Source: Candidatus Nitronereus thalassa (GTDB taxonomy: Bacteria > Nitrospirota > Nitrospiria > Nitrospirales > UBA8639). From it: a stretch of 64,000 bases of DNA. How positions within the stretch are numbered: the first letter of the stretch is position 1; every line of letters begins with the position of its first letter. The translations under genes and the position numbers were made by a program. The stretch spans positions 744,001-808,000 of the forward strand of contig NZ_JAQOUE010000001.1 in the NCBI RefSeq assembly GCF_032191465.1, written 5' to 3'. Positions 45,306 to 53,900 of this stretch are shown here, one piece after another. The notes beneath the pieces are model-generated. The model ran no database searches, was not told where the DNA came from, and saw only the letters and a program-made list of their open reading frames with translations.

Positions 45306-46745
45306 ATGAAAAAACGTCAATCCCATATCCTCGGCTTGGTGCTAGTCACCGTTGCCCTTCTGGCAGCACCTGCCTGGGCCCAAGTGGAACGAGTCGAACA
45401 GCTTAATTATCCTCCCCTCCCTGAAATCAAGATCCCGACCCCAACGCGCGTCGTCTTAGATAATGGCCTCGTCGTTCTGCTGTTGGAAGATCATGAATTG
45501 CCCATTGTTTCCCTCTCGGCAAGAATCCGGACTGGAGCGAGACTTGAACCCAAAGAGAAAATTGGATTAGCCGGATTGACGGGAACCGTCATGCGGAGTG
45601 GCGGAACTAAAACGCGGCCAGGCGATGAATTGGATGATTACCTTGAAGGCAAGGCCGCATCCATCGAAACTGCCATTAACACCACCGCCGGAACCGCATC
45701 GATGAATTGCCTTATTGAGGATTTTGAAGAAGTTCTGCAAGTCTTTGTCGATGTCTTACGAAACCCCAGTTTTGCTGAGGATAAATTGGCCATTGCCAAA
45801 AATCAGCTTATGGCCGGGATCGCCAGACAGAACGACAATCCTGATGGGATTGTCAGGCGGGAATTTGCCAAACTGATCTATGGCAAGGACTCCCCCTATG
45901 CCACTCAAGAAACGTACGCCACGGTCGGAGGCATTACTCGAGAAGACCTTCTGAACTGGCATCAACAATACTATCACCCCAATCGAATGATCCTCGGGCT
46001 CGTGGGCGATTTCAAGACATCCGAAGCCCTTAACCTTGTGAAACAGGTATTTGGCCAGTGGCCCAAGGGACCCGAATTCACGGCCCCCGAAGTGCCTTAT
46101 CAAACCACCATTGAGCCTGGTGTCTACTATGTGGAAAAGAACGACATGACCCAAGCCAAAATCATCATGGGCCACATGGGACTTATTCGCATGCATCCCG
46201 ATTACCATTCGGTGGTCATTACCAACCAAATCTTATCCGGATCATTCGGTGCACGGTTGTTTTCCAACATCCGTTCAAAGAAAGGACTTGCCTACGATGT
46301 GCATGGCGGCGTCGGCTTTGGATGGGACTATCCTGCATCTGCTAATTTCTCGATGTCGACAAAAACCGAAACCACTCAGGCGGGCATCGAGGCCCTAATC
46401 AAAGAAGCCCATAAAATCAGAAAAACCGAGCCTCCGACAGAAGAAGAGGTCCGAAACGCGAAAGCAAGCCTCCTCAACTCCTTCGTCTTTTCGGTGGATT
46501 CGCCCAGCAAGGTGATGGGAAAACTTCTCACATATGAATACTATGATTATCCCGCAGACTGGATGACCCGATTCCGCAATGGTATCGAACGCGTCACGAC
46601 CGAACAGGTGCGACGGGCCACACAACAGCATATTAAGCCTGAGCAATTTGTTATCTTAGTGGTCGGTCCTCGGCAAGGCACGGCCCCAGCGTTGGCCAGT
46701 TATGACAAGGTTCAGGAACTCGACATTTCCATTCCAGAATCGTAA
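45306..46745 (+). CDS. M16-family peptidase, non-catalytic partner subunit
   Basis: This 479-residue protein has a signal peptide (ILGLVLVTVALLAAPAWA) and the M16 double-domain fold (LDNGLVVLLLEDHELPIVSLSARIRTGARLEPKEKIGLAGLTGTVMRSGG). The HxxEH zinc motif is absent at the expected place, so it is the inactive partner of the preceding peptidase, as in mitochondrial processing peptidase alpha/beta pairs. The conserved FSNIRSKKGLAYDVHGGV region and C-terminal YDYPADWMTRFRNGIERVT are present. The gap to the first gene is 31 bases. Confidence 0.9.
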   Translation: MKKRQSHILGLVLVTVALLAAPAWAQVERVEQLNYPPLPEIKIPTPTRVVLDNGLVVLLLEDHELPIVSLSARIRTGARLEPKEKIGLAGLTGTVMRSGGTKTRPGDELDDYLEGKAASIETAINTTAGTASMNCLIEDFEEVLQVFVDVLRNPSFAEDKLAIAKNQLMAGIARQNDNPDGIVRREFAKLIYGKDSPYATQETYATVGGITREDLLNWHQQYYHPNRMILGLVGDFKTSEALNLVKQVFGQWPKGPEFTAPEVPYQTTIEPGVYYVEKNDMTQAKIIMGHMGLIRMHPDYHSVVITNQILSGSFGARLFSNIRSKKGLAYDVHGGVGFGWDYPASANFSMSTKTETTQAGIEALIKEAHKIRKTEPPTEEEVRNAKASLLNSFVFSVDSPSKVMGKLLTYEYYDYPADWMTRFRNGIERVTTEQVRRATQQHIKPEQFVILVVGPRQGTAPALASYDKVQELDISIPES

Positions 46746-46785
46746 AGTGGGCCGATAGACAAAGCAAACCCCAATTCCTTAAAAG

Positions 46786-47664
46786 ATGATACCCTCCGCC
46801 ACATCTCGTATTAGCATCGTTCTTTCGGCAGTATTTTTGGTGACAACGGGATGTGCCAGTAACCCCTACACCGACCGTTCACAGTTTCTCATGATTTCCG
46901 AAGGCCAGGAAGTCCAGATGGGCGAACAATCGTACGCTCAAGTTCTTGGCGATCCAAAAGTTCAAATATCCAACAATCCGGATGAAGTGGATCCGGTGCG
47001 ACGGGTCGCTCACCGAATTATTGCAGCAGCAAAGAAATCAAAATACGCTGAACGGGCCAAAAGCTTTAACTGGGAAGTAAACGTCATCAAAGATGATGGA
47101 ACCAAAAATGCCTGGGCACTACCCGGCGGGAAAATTGCCTTTTATACTGGTATTTTCCCCGAGGCTAAAAATGAAAATGGGCTCGCAGCCATTATGGGTC
47201 ACGAAGTGGTTCACGCTTTGGCCCGACATGGAGCTGAGAGAATGAGCCAAAACTTAGCGGCTCAGGTTGGTCTGCAAACTGCCTCCATACTTCTCGGTGG
47301 AGGTGGTGTCTCGGGCCAATTGGCCATGCAAGCTTTAGGTCTTGGTACTCAAGTAGGAGTCTTACTTCCTTTTAGCCGGAGTCATGAATCGGAGGCAGAC
47401 TATATTGGATTGCTTTTGGCAGCGGAAGCTGGCTATGACCCTCGGGAATCCGTCCGACTCTGGCAACGAATGGCACAGGCATCGCAGGGCGCGCCGCCTG
47501 AATTTCTCTCTACCCATCCTGCCAATGAAACCCGCATCAAGGATTTACAGGAATGGATGCCCGAAGCCATGGCCATCTATGAACGTTCAGCAAAAGCTTC
47601 TGTCTCCGAACTACCAACCATCACTCCACCGCCACCTCCAGTGAAGAAGCCTGCAGAACAATAA
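46786..47664 (+). CDS. M48-family metallopeptidase lipoprotein
   Basis: This 292-residue protein is a lipoprotein (VFLVTTGC, Cys23) with an M48 protease domain: H139-E-V-V-H143 zinc motif, downstream Glu in SHESEADYIGLLLAAEAGYDPRESVRLWQRM, and a Gly-rich stretch (LLGGGGVSGQLAMQ) between. It resembles the periplasmic LoiP/BepA type that degrades misfolded outer-membrane proteins. The C-terminus is Pro-rich (TPPPPPVKKP). It follows the M16 pair by 40 bases and fits an envelope quality-control set. Confidence 0.93.
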   Translation: MIPSATSRISIVLSAVFLVTTGCASNPYTDRSQFLMISEGQEVQMGEQSYAQVLGDPKVQISNNPDEVDPVRRVAHRIIAAAKKSKYAERAKSFNWEVNVIKDDGTKNAWALPGGKIAFYTGIFPEAKNENGLAAIMGHEVVHALARHGAERMSQNLAAQVGLQTASILLGGGGVSGQLAMQALGLGTQVGVLLPFSRSHESEADYIGLLLAAEAGYDPRESVRLWQRMAQASQGAPPEFLSTHPANETRIKDLQEWMPEAMAIYERSAKASVSELPTITPPPPPVKKPAEQ

Positions 47665-47857
47665 AAATTCCTCCCGTCCAACCAAGTCATCGATGGCCCT
47701 TTGCGAGGAATAAACGGGCCACTTGATGCTCTTTGGGGGTCGCTAGCGACGAGAACTACAGTAACCAATTGTTTTCCGCATTTTTCAGCAAACGAGCAAT
47801 CTGCAATAAGTGACTGGAGTTGAGTTTGCCCCCTGTGCCCGCTATGCTCGGGCCGCT

Positions 47858-48895
47858 ATGTTCGCCACGCGCTTAATGACCACAATAGTTGGCCTACTCT
47901 TTTTTCTCCTTCTCAACGCATGTGGGAGCGGAGAGGCCGTAGTTGAGATTGCCCTTCACCCGACGAAGCCCAATATCATTTACCTGGCGACCAACGACTA
48001 TATTTTCAAATCCCGCGATGAAGGGAAGACCTGGGAAAACATTTCGCAAGGCATGACCCACTCCCGCGTGATTTCTTTAGCCGTCGATCCGTTGCTCCCC
48101 GCCAATGTCTATGCAGGGACCAAAGGCGATGCCGTCTTCAAAAGTTTCAGTGGTGGGCAAGAATGGCGCTCCATGAGCACGGGATTAGGCGGTGTGACCA
48201 TTACTTCAGTCGTCCATGAACTGAAATTTGTTCCGGGATCAAGCGAGCATCTGTTTGCCGCCACCTCGATGGGTGTGTTTGAAACAGAAAATGGAGGGCA
48301 CAATTGGATCAAACGGATGGAAGGGATGATCGAAGTGCTGATGGTGGTATCCGTGGATATTGATCCGAATCAACCGCAAACCCTGTTTGCAGGAACGAGC
48401 GGCGGCGTCTACCGATCGATAGATGGCGCCAAAATTTGGACCAAAGTCAATAATGGGCTCGTCCCCCCGGATGTTCTGAAATCATCCCGAGCCTTGAGTG
48501 TGGTCAAAATAAAAATCGACCCCCATCACCCCAAGACGGTGTACACCGCTACACTCAAAGGTCTGTACAAAACGACGGACGGTGGGGACTCGTGGAAACG
48601 TATTGCCGAATCCCTCCCCGATCAATTTTTGAGTGACCTCGTGTTGGATTCCGCCCGGCCCGATGTTCTGTATGTGGCGAGTCGTGAAGGCATTCACAAA
48701 AGCCTGGACGGCGGTACGACCTGGCAGGCCATGAATACCGGCCTCACCAATTTAAATATTCGCGCCCTCACGATCAGCACACAAAACCCTCAAGTGTTGT
48801 ATCTTGGAACCAACCGCGACGGCCTCTTCCGATCACAAAACGGAGGCCAATCCTGGGAACCTATTCCACTCACCCCAATCCCACCGGCAACCTAG
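47858..48895 (+). CDS. Asp-box (BNR-repeat) beta-propeller lipoprotein, Ycf48-like
   Basis: This protein of about 345 residues has a lipoprotein signal ending LLNACGSG. The mature part has about seven Asp-box repeats (such as RDEGKTWE, ENGGHNWI, TDGGDSWKR, LDGGTTWQ, QNGGQSWE), which form a beta-propeller like sialidase or Ycf48/HCF136. Such propellers bind proteins or glycans and some assist membrane complex assembly. The substrate here is unknown. The start is one of two close Met codons (47858 or 47876). It lies near the protease genes. Confidence 0.82.
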   Translation: MFATRLMTTIVGLLFFLLLNACGSGEAVVEIALHPTKPNIIYLATNDYIFKSRDEGKTWENISQGMTHSRVISLAVDPLLPANVYAGTKGDAVFKSFSGGQEWRSMSTGLGGVTITSVVHELKFVPGSSEHLFAATSMGVFETENGGHNWIKRMEGMIEVLMVVSVDIDPNQPQTLFAGTSGGVYRSIDGAKIWTKVNNGLVPPDVLKSSRALSVVKIKIDPHHPKTVYTATLKGLYKTTDGGDSWKRIAESLPDQFLSDLVLDSARPDVLYVASREGIHKSLDGGTTWQAMNTGLTNLNIRALTISTQNPQVLYLGTNRDGLFRSQNGGQSWEPIPLTPIPPAT

Positions 48896-49015
48896 TCTTC
48901 GCGATTCCCGTTGATTGCAAAAGCTGGATGAGGACGTTACATTGCACGACACGCAATGAATACAAACATTTTCATGTCCATCTCTTTATTAACTCTTGAC
49001 CGAAGGAGCGCGATT

Positions 49016-49294
49016 ATGGCTAAAGCCAGAGCTCGACATATTTTAGTATCATCCGAAGAAACCTGTAAGAATTTGAAGACCCAAATTGAAGGTGGTGCGG
49101 ACTTTGCGGCCTTGGCCAAAGAACATTCCTCTTGCCCATCAGGCAAACAGGGTGGTGACCTCGGAGAATTTGGTCCAGGCCAAATGGTTCCGGAATTTGA
49201 CAAAGTGGTCTTTAATGATGAAGTGGGAAAAGTCCACGGCCCGGTGAAGACCCAATTCGGGTACCATCTCTTAGAAGTTACCAGCCGAACATAG
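49016..49294 (+). CDS. ppiC: Parvulin-type peptidyl-prolyl cis-trans isomerase
   Basis: This 92-residue protein is a minimal Ppi[86 protein letters not shown]. Parvulins catalyse proline isomerisation. There is no signal peptide, so it is cytoplasmic. AAGGAG seven bases before ATG 49016 fixes the start; a longer frame to 48956 is not supported. A strong intrinsic terminator follows. Confidence 0.95.
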   Translation: MAKARARHILVSSEETCKNLKTQIEGGADFAALAKEHSSCPSGKQGGDLGEFGPGQMVPEFDKVVFNDEVGKVHGPVKTQFGYHLLEVTSRT

Positions 49295-49353
49295 GCCACC
49301 TGCTTTGGGTTTGTATTCTTTTCATTAGGAACCGTACTGACCATTCAAGTTAG

Positions 49354-49397
49354 GAGGAAAGGCTTGGTCCGATATTCCCAAGTCTTTCCTCTTTTTC
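49354..49397 (+). terminator. Intrinsic terminator after ppiC
   Basis: GAGGAAAGGCTTGG and CCAAGTCTTTCCTC pair with one mismatch around a loop of about 10 bases, followed by TTTTTCTCTT. It is the best intrinsic terminator in the window. Confidence 0.9.
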
Positions 49398-49442
49398 TCT
49401 TGACCTTTCTACCAGTCTCGATCACGCTTTATCCATTTTCCT

Positions 49443-50555
49443 ATGCGTGATCATCTGCCGAATGCCCTCAAATTTCTCCTTGTGCCTATGGCCTTGCTTG
49501 GACTCCCATTTCTGGGATTTCTCCTTTCTGGGAAACCGCTCGACCCTCTATGGGAAATTCCTCCCACGACCTCCACGGTCATTCACGCATCGTTTTCATG
49601 GCCGATCTTTGGCATATTCAGTACAATCATTTTGGGATTGGTCGTGGCTTTGCTGATTTTACTATTCAAAGGGGGTAAGGCCCACACAACATCTAAGCCT
49701 CTATCTCCAATCCTTCGATTTCCCTGGTGGGGTTGGGTCAGCTTTGGCTCTCTTCTTCTCTTTTGGGTATTGGCTTGGACTCGCTTCCCTTGGTTTTCAG
49801 ATTTCCAGGGACTTACGTTCACCCCACTCTGGATTTCGTTCATCTTTCTTCTCAACGCCCTCACCTATCAGCGAAGTGGCCGATGCCTCATCCTTGACCA
49901 CCCGAGGTTTTTTCTTTCCCTGCTTCTGTGGAGTGCTCTTTTTTGGTGGTACTTCGAATACCTCAATCGATTCGTCCAAAACTGGCGCTATGTGGGGTTA
50001 GAACCGATGACTGCCACCTTCTATGTTGTTCACAGCACACTCGCCTTTTCTACGGTGCTTCCGGCCGTGCTGAGTGTATGCGATCTTTTGTATACCTTCT
50101 CGATATTTACGAAATGTCGGTACCTGAACCCTTTGCATATTTCCCAACCAAAAAAGTTTTCCTGGATTTTGGGAAGCATTGGCAGTTCTAGTTTGGTGGG
50201 CCTCGCAGTCTGGCCCAATTACCTGTTTCCCATGCTATGGATAGGACCGCTGTTTATTCTACTGACCTTTCAGATTCTGTGGAGTCAGAGCAGGGTCATG
50301 TCGGCCTTAAACGCAGGACATTGGCAAGTTCTGACGATTCCACCCTGTGCGGGATTATTCTGTGGTTTTTTCTGGGAACTCTGGAATATCTACAGTGCGG
50401 CACAGTGGGAGTATGCAATTCCCTTTGTCGATCGATTTCATCTATTCGCCATGCCCATCCTGGGCTATGCAGGTTACCTAACGTTTGGATTGGAATGTGT
50501 CGTAGCGGTGGACCTCTTGACCAACGGACGACATCGCTTCGCCTTCATGGGTTGA
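49443..50555 (+). CDS. Polytopic membrane protein, unknown function
   Basis: I do not recognise this 370-residue protein. It has about eight to ten hydrophobic segments (for example LLVPMALLGLPFLGFLL, FGIFSTIILGLVVALLILLF, GWVSFGSLLLFWVLAW), unusually many Trp and Phe, and few charged residues. It is an inner-membrane protein. A weakly conserved-looking WELWN and WPNYLFPMLW are notable. No neighbours suggest a role; the downstream gene is on the other strand. Confidence 0.7.
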   Translation: MRDHLPNALKFLLVPMALLGLPFLGFLLSGKPLDPLWEIPPTTSTVIHASFSWPIFGIFSTIILGLVVALLILLFKGGKAHTTSKPLSPILRFPWWGWVSFGSLLLFWVLAWTRFPWFSDFQGLTFTPLWISFIFLLNALTYQRSGRCLILDHPRFFLSLLLWSALFWWYFEYLNRFVQNWRYVGLEPMTATFYVVHSTLAFSTVLPAVLSVCDLLYTFSIFTKCRYLNPLHISQPKKFSWILGSIGSSSLVGLAVWPNYLFPMLWIGPLFILLTFQILWSQSRVMSALNAGHWQVLTIPPCAGLFCGFFWELWNIYSAAQWEYAIPFVDRFHLFAMPILGYAGYLTFGLECVVAVDLLTNGRHRFAFMG

Positions 50556-50659
50556 TCACGCAATTGAGGGTAGTTTTGGCTTTTGATGACCGATGCGCGG
50601 AGCAAACTCGTCATAATCGCTGGGATAATTCCTGGATGCATTGGGGCCTCCTACATACC

Positions 50660-51586
50660 TTAGGTCGTCGTGTGGCACAATTGGGCCAAAACACGATCCT
50701 GATGAGCCATGTATAACAGCAACCGTTGCATGATTTGATCTAATGCCATGGCGGCGGAACTCTTTGGGGCCAGATCAACCACGGGTTGAAAAATTCGGAT
50801 CGATTGCTCGACCGATTCATCGGCCGGAATTTCTCCCAACATCAGCAATTCGCTACCGATAAACTTACTCACGACTTGCTGCAGATACGCAATGGATACC
50901 CGACTTTTCGGGGTAGTCCGGTTGAGAACAAACAAGGGACTGAATTCTCGAAGGGCTTGCTCTGCGGATTGCTTGGTTGCCGGATCATCATCACCAATGG
51001 CGGCAAGGACTTCTTCAATACTTACAAACTCTTCTTCCATCAGTGAAGTTTTCGTTCCGCTATGGTCTCGTGATAATACCCGTGTAAGAACTTTTCGAAT
51101 CGCTGCGAGCTTTAAGAATCGATACAGTTCGATGACTGAAGTCGGATCAGGATTGGCCACAACGATCTGTGCTTGCCCCTGCAAAAAGAAATCGAGCGCT
51201 TGATAGCTGGTGCCAGGGGGACAATCCAACAACACAATATCTGCATCAAGAAGTTGAAGGTGCCGAATCAGTCGTTGTTTTTTGGCGTAAGGCATATTCG
51301 CCGTCGCCAATGTTTCTCCTGTTCCCGGAATGAGGCGAAGGCCAGCCCCCCATTCCACTTCTAGGGTAATCTCATCCAGGGAATGAACTTTACGCGACAC
51401 AAAATCAGACAACGATTTTTGAGGCTGGAGAAGACCGAACAATATATGAAGGTTCGCGCCCCCAATATCCAAATCCACCAGGACCACGCGTTTTCCTTGA
51501 CGAGCCAGCAATAACCCCAAGTTGCTCGCCACCATACTTTTCCCAACGCCACCCTTTCCGGAAGCGATAGAGACTATCATGGCCAT
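50660..51586 (-). CDS. MinD/ParA-family ATPase (FleN/MinD-like)
   Basis: This protein of about 308 residues has a deviant Walker A (SIASGKGGVGKSMVASNLGLLLARQGKRVVLVDLDIGGANLHILFG), switch regions (IVLLDCPPGTS) and a helical C-terminal half that differs from MinD. It is an ATP-dependent dimerising switch used in positioning or regulation. The isolated gene is not next to minC/minE or flagellar genes, so its cargo is unknown. The start is ATG 51586 with AAAGGA upstream; a longer frame to 51616 exists. Confidence 0.85.
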   Translation of the reverse strand: MAMIVSIASGKGGVGKSMVASNLGLLLARQGKRVVLVDLDIGGANLHILFGLLQPQKSLSDFVSRKVHSLDEITLEVEWGAGLRLIPGTGETLATANMPYAKKQRLIRHLQLLDADIVLLDCPPGTSYQALDFFLQGQAQIVVANPDPTSVIELYRFLKLAAIRKVLTRVLSRDHSGTKTSLMEEEFVSIEEVLAAIGDDDPATKQSAEQALREFSPLFVLNRTTPKSRVSIAYLQQVVSKFIGSELLMLGEIPADESVEQSIRIFQPVVDLAPKSSAAMALDQIMQRLLLYMAHQDRVLAQLCHTTT

Positions 51587-51827
51587 GAATGAAACAATCC
51601 TTTCTATTCCCGACAATGCTTTCTGACGCGATTAGCACTACATCGAAAGGGAGCTTCACTGGGTGTTCGCCTAGGTTCTTTTCTTCTTCGGAATATTCAT
51701 TTCAGTAATTAAGGTATTCTTGAAGTTGAGACCCTGAGGGTCTTTCCGTATGATTTATTTGATTCTCCGGCTAAGTATCCGAGACAGAAGATTTTTCCGA
51801 TGGCTTCACCTCTGAGATTCCTTCCTC

Positions 51828-52556
51828 ATGAACATTGAAAACACGTTCGCTGAAATTCGAGCCCGAATAGCCCAAGCAAAATCGATCACCGTATTAACCG
51901 GAGCCGGCATTTCCGCGGACAGCGGCGTCCCAACATTTCGAGGTGCGGAAGGCTTATGGAAAAATTTTCGGCCCGAAGAACTGGCCTCCCCTGAAGCCTT
52001 TGAACGCGACCCCATGTTGGTCTGGCAATGGTACAATTGGCGGCGAGAATTGCTGGCCACCAAAAGCCCGAACCCAGGACATCATGCGTTGGCAGAATTA
52101 GAACAACGAGCTAAAAATTTTTGGCTAATTACTCAAAACGTCGATGGTCTCCATGCCGCTGCTGGAATTCAAAAGCTTTCTGAAATTCACGGCAACATTT
52201 GGAAAGTGAGATGTACATCATGTCGGATTGTGACTGATAATCATGATGTCCCAATTGAAATCCTACCCTACTGTCCCTCATGTCAGGGTTTGTTGCGCCC
52301 ACATATTGTGTGGTTTGGGGAATCACTCAATCCTGAGGATCTTCGAAACAGTTACGATGCCTTGCAGTCATGCGAAATCTTGATTATCATCGGCACCTCC
52401 GGCGCTGTCTACCCGGCCGCCTCTTTTGGATCCGTCGCGAAAGACCATGGGGCCTATGTTATCGAACTCAACCTTGATCCCACGCCTAACTCCGACCTCG
52501 TGGATGTGGCTATTCAGGGAAGGGCCAAAGACCTCGTCCCACGTTTACTGTCGTAA
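51828..52556 (+). CDS. cobB: Sirtuin-type NAD-dependent protein deacylase
   Basis: This 242-residue protein is a class III sirtuin: GAGISADSGVPTFRG (residues 25-39), QNVDGLH (103-109), His121 in EIHG, and zinc Cys pairs CTSC and CPSC. The YxxR signature of class III enzymes is present (Y69, R72), which in other sirtuins allows removal of succinyl and malonyl groups. The rest of the fold is normal. It lies directly upstream of the sulfur-carrier cluster but has its own spacing of 91 bases, so it may be a separate transcript. Confidence 0.92.
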   Translation: MNIENTFAEIRARIAQAKSITVLTGAGISADSGVPTFRGAEGLWKNFRPEELASPEAFERDPMLVWQWYNWRRELLATKSPNPGHHALAELEQRAKNFWLITQNVDGLHAAAGIQKLSEIHGNIWKVRCTSCRIVTDNHDVPIEILPYCPSCQGLLRPHIVWFGESLNPEDLRNSYDALQSCEILIIIGTSGAVYPAASFGSVAKDHGAYVIELNLDPTPNSDLVDVAIQGRAKDLVPRLLS

Positions 52557-52578
52557 GCTATTGTAATTCCACATCTTC

Positions 52579-52608
52579 TTGACTAGATCCCGCCTAGTTT
52601 GTTACCGT
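52579..52608 (+). promoter_or_regulatory. Candidate promoter of the sulfur-carrier operon with spacer palindrome
   Basis: TTGACT (52579-52584) and TACCGT (52603-52608) are 18 bases apart. An inverted repeat ACTAG-N7-CTAGT (52582-52598) overlaps the -35 and spacer, a typical repressor position. Weak -10, so the call is tentative. Confidence 0.4.
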
Positions 52609-52647
52609 GATTTGTTTATCGCCAATGCGTGACGAATGGAGCATATT

Positions 52648-52848
52648 ATGCAAGTGACAATTAATGGTAAACCCGAAGATATCCAGGCTACAAACGTTAT
52701 GGAGGTGCTGAAGCACAAAGAAGTTGATCCCCATATGGTCGCTGTGGAACTAAACACACAGATTGTGGAACGGGATCAACTGGAGTCCACCCCAGTGAAA
52801 GATGGAGATAAATTGGAATTTCTCTTTTACATGGGTGGAGGCCGGTGA
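52648..52848 (+). CDS. thiS: ThiS/MoaD-like sulfur carrier protein with C-terminal Arg
   Basis: This 66-residue ubiquitin-fold protein has the ThiS layout (MQVTINGKPEDIQATNVMEVLKHKEVDPHMVAVELN ... VKDGDKLEFLFYMGGG). Sulfur carriers are activated at a terminal Gly-Gly by an E1-like enzyme and receive sulfur as a thiocarboxylate. Here one Arg (R66) follows G63-G65, so it is not in its usual mature form. The stop codon overlaps the next gene's GTG. GGAG is six bases before ATG 52648. It may supply sulfur for cysteine rather than only thiazole. Confidence 0.88.
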   Translation: MQVTINGKPEDIQATNVMEVLKHKEVDPHMVAVELNTQIVERDQLESTPVKDGDKLEFLFYMGGGR

Positions 52849-53774
52849 GCACTTCTTTCCTTTCACAAATCACTGACGGCATCGGAAACACACCTTTGGT
52901 CCGATTGAATCGACTGTCTCCTGAGGGCGGCGCCACCATTTTCGGGAAAGTGGAATTTCATAACCCTGGAGGAAGCGTCAAAGACCGTATCTGCCTTAAT
53001 ATGGTTGATGAGGCCGAGCGACAGGGACGACTCAAACCTGGAGGCACCATTGTCGAGCCCACGAGTGGGAATACGGGAATCGGGCTGGCCTTGGTTTCCG
53101 CAGTTCGAGGTTATAAACTAATCTTGGTTATGCCGGAAAGCATGAGTTTGGAACGAGCTAGCCTGCTGTCTTCTTATGGGGCACAGCTCATTTTAACTCC
53201 AGCCTGGGAAGGGATGAAGGGCTCTATAAAGGAAGCGGAAAGCATTATTTCCCAAAACCCTGACTATTTTATGCCGAACCAATTTTCGAATCCAGCAAAC
53301 CCTGCCATGCATAAAAAAACCACTGCGATCGAGTTGTGGGAGGCCATGGATGGGAAAATCGATGCCTTTGTTGTCGCTGTCGGAACGGGCGGTACCATCA
53401 CGGGATGTGGGGAGGTATTTAAAGAACGAAATCCAGGTATTAAAATTATGGCTGTTGAACCCGCAGGGTCTCCAGTTCTTTCTGGGGGGGAGCCCGGCCC
53501 TCATAAAATTCAAGGCATAGGGGCAGGATTCGTGCCGAAAGTGCTGAATCGTTCGGTTTTAGATGATATCATTCGTGTGACTGACGACCAGGCATATCAG
53601 ACCACAAAGCTTCTGGCAAAAAAAGAAGGCCTGATGGTGGGCATCTCTTCTGGGGCAAACGTTTTTGCCGCACAGCATGTGGCCAAAGAACTGGGTCCTG
53701 GGAAAAACGTCGTCACAGTCCTGTGTGATACCGGCGAGCGTTATTTGAGTATTGAGAAATATTTCAATATTTAG
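52845..53774 (+). CDS. cysM: Cysteine synthase family (CysM/CysK)
   Basis: This 309-residue PLP enzyme has the active-site Lys in NPGGSVKDRI (K46), the substrate loop EPTSGNTGIG, and GTGGTITGCGEVF for the phosphate of PLP. It adds sulfide or a protein thiocarboxylate to O-acetyl- or O-phosphoserine. Translational overlap (GTGA) with the sulfur carrier supports the thiocarboxylate route known for CysO/CysM in mycobacteria; this is inference. A hairpin follows. Confidence 0.93.
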   Translation: MSTSFLSQITDGIGNTPLVRLNRLSPEGGATIFGKVEFHNPGGSVKDRICLNMVDEAERQGRLKPGGTIVEPTSGNTGIGLALVSAVRGYKLILVMPESMSLERASLLSSYGAQLILTPAWEGMKGSIKEAESIISQNPDYFMPNQFSNPANPAMHKKTTAIELWEAMDGKIDAFVVAVGTGGTITGCGEVFKERNPGIKIMAVEPAGSPVLSGGEPGPHKIQGIGAGFVPKVLNRSVLDDIIRVTDDQAYQTTKLLAKKEGLMVGISSGANVFAAQHVAKELGPGKNVVTVLCDTGERYLSIEKYFNI

Positions 53775-53797
53775 ACAATCGGCCATAACTCCTCCAA

Positions 53798-53869
53798 TGT
53801 CATCCTGAACAGAGTGAAGGATCTAAGCATCTCAAACCTCTAGATTCTTCGCTTTACTCAGAATGACAA
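53798..53869. repeat. Intergenic hairpin repeat, GTCATCCTGA type
   Basis: GTCATCCTGAACAGAGTGAAGGATCT and AGATTCTTCGCTTTACTCAGAATGAC-type arms pair over most of their length (arms given by position 53799-53824 and 53842-53867), with a loop of about 16 bases and a following T run. This resembles a dispersed repeat I recall from many bacteria. It could end the cysM transcript or only be a selfish element. Confidence 0.6.
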
Positions 53870-53900
53870 ATGTTTTTTATTATTTGGATTTTTTAAACTT

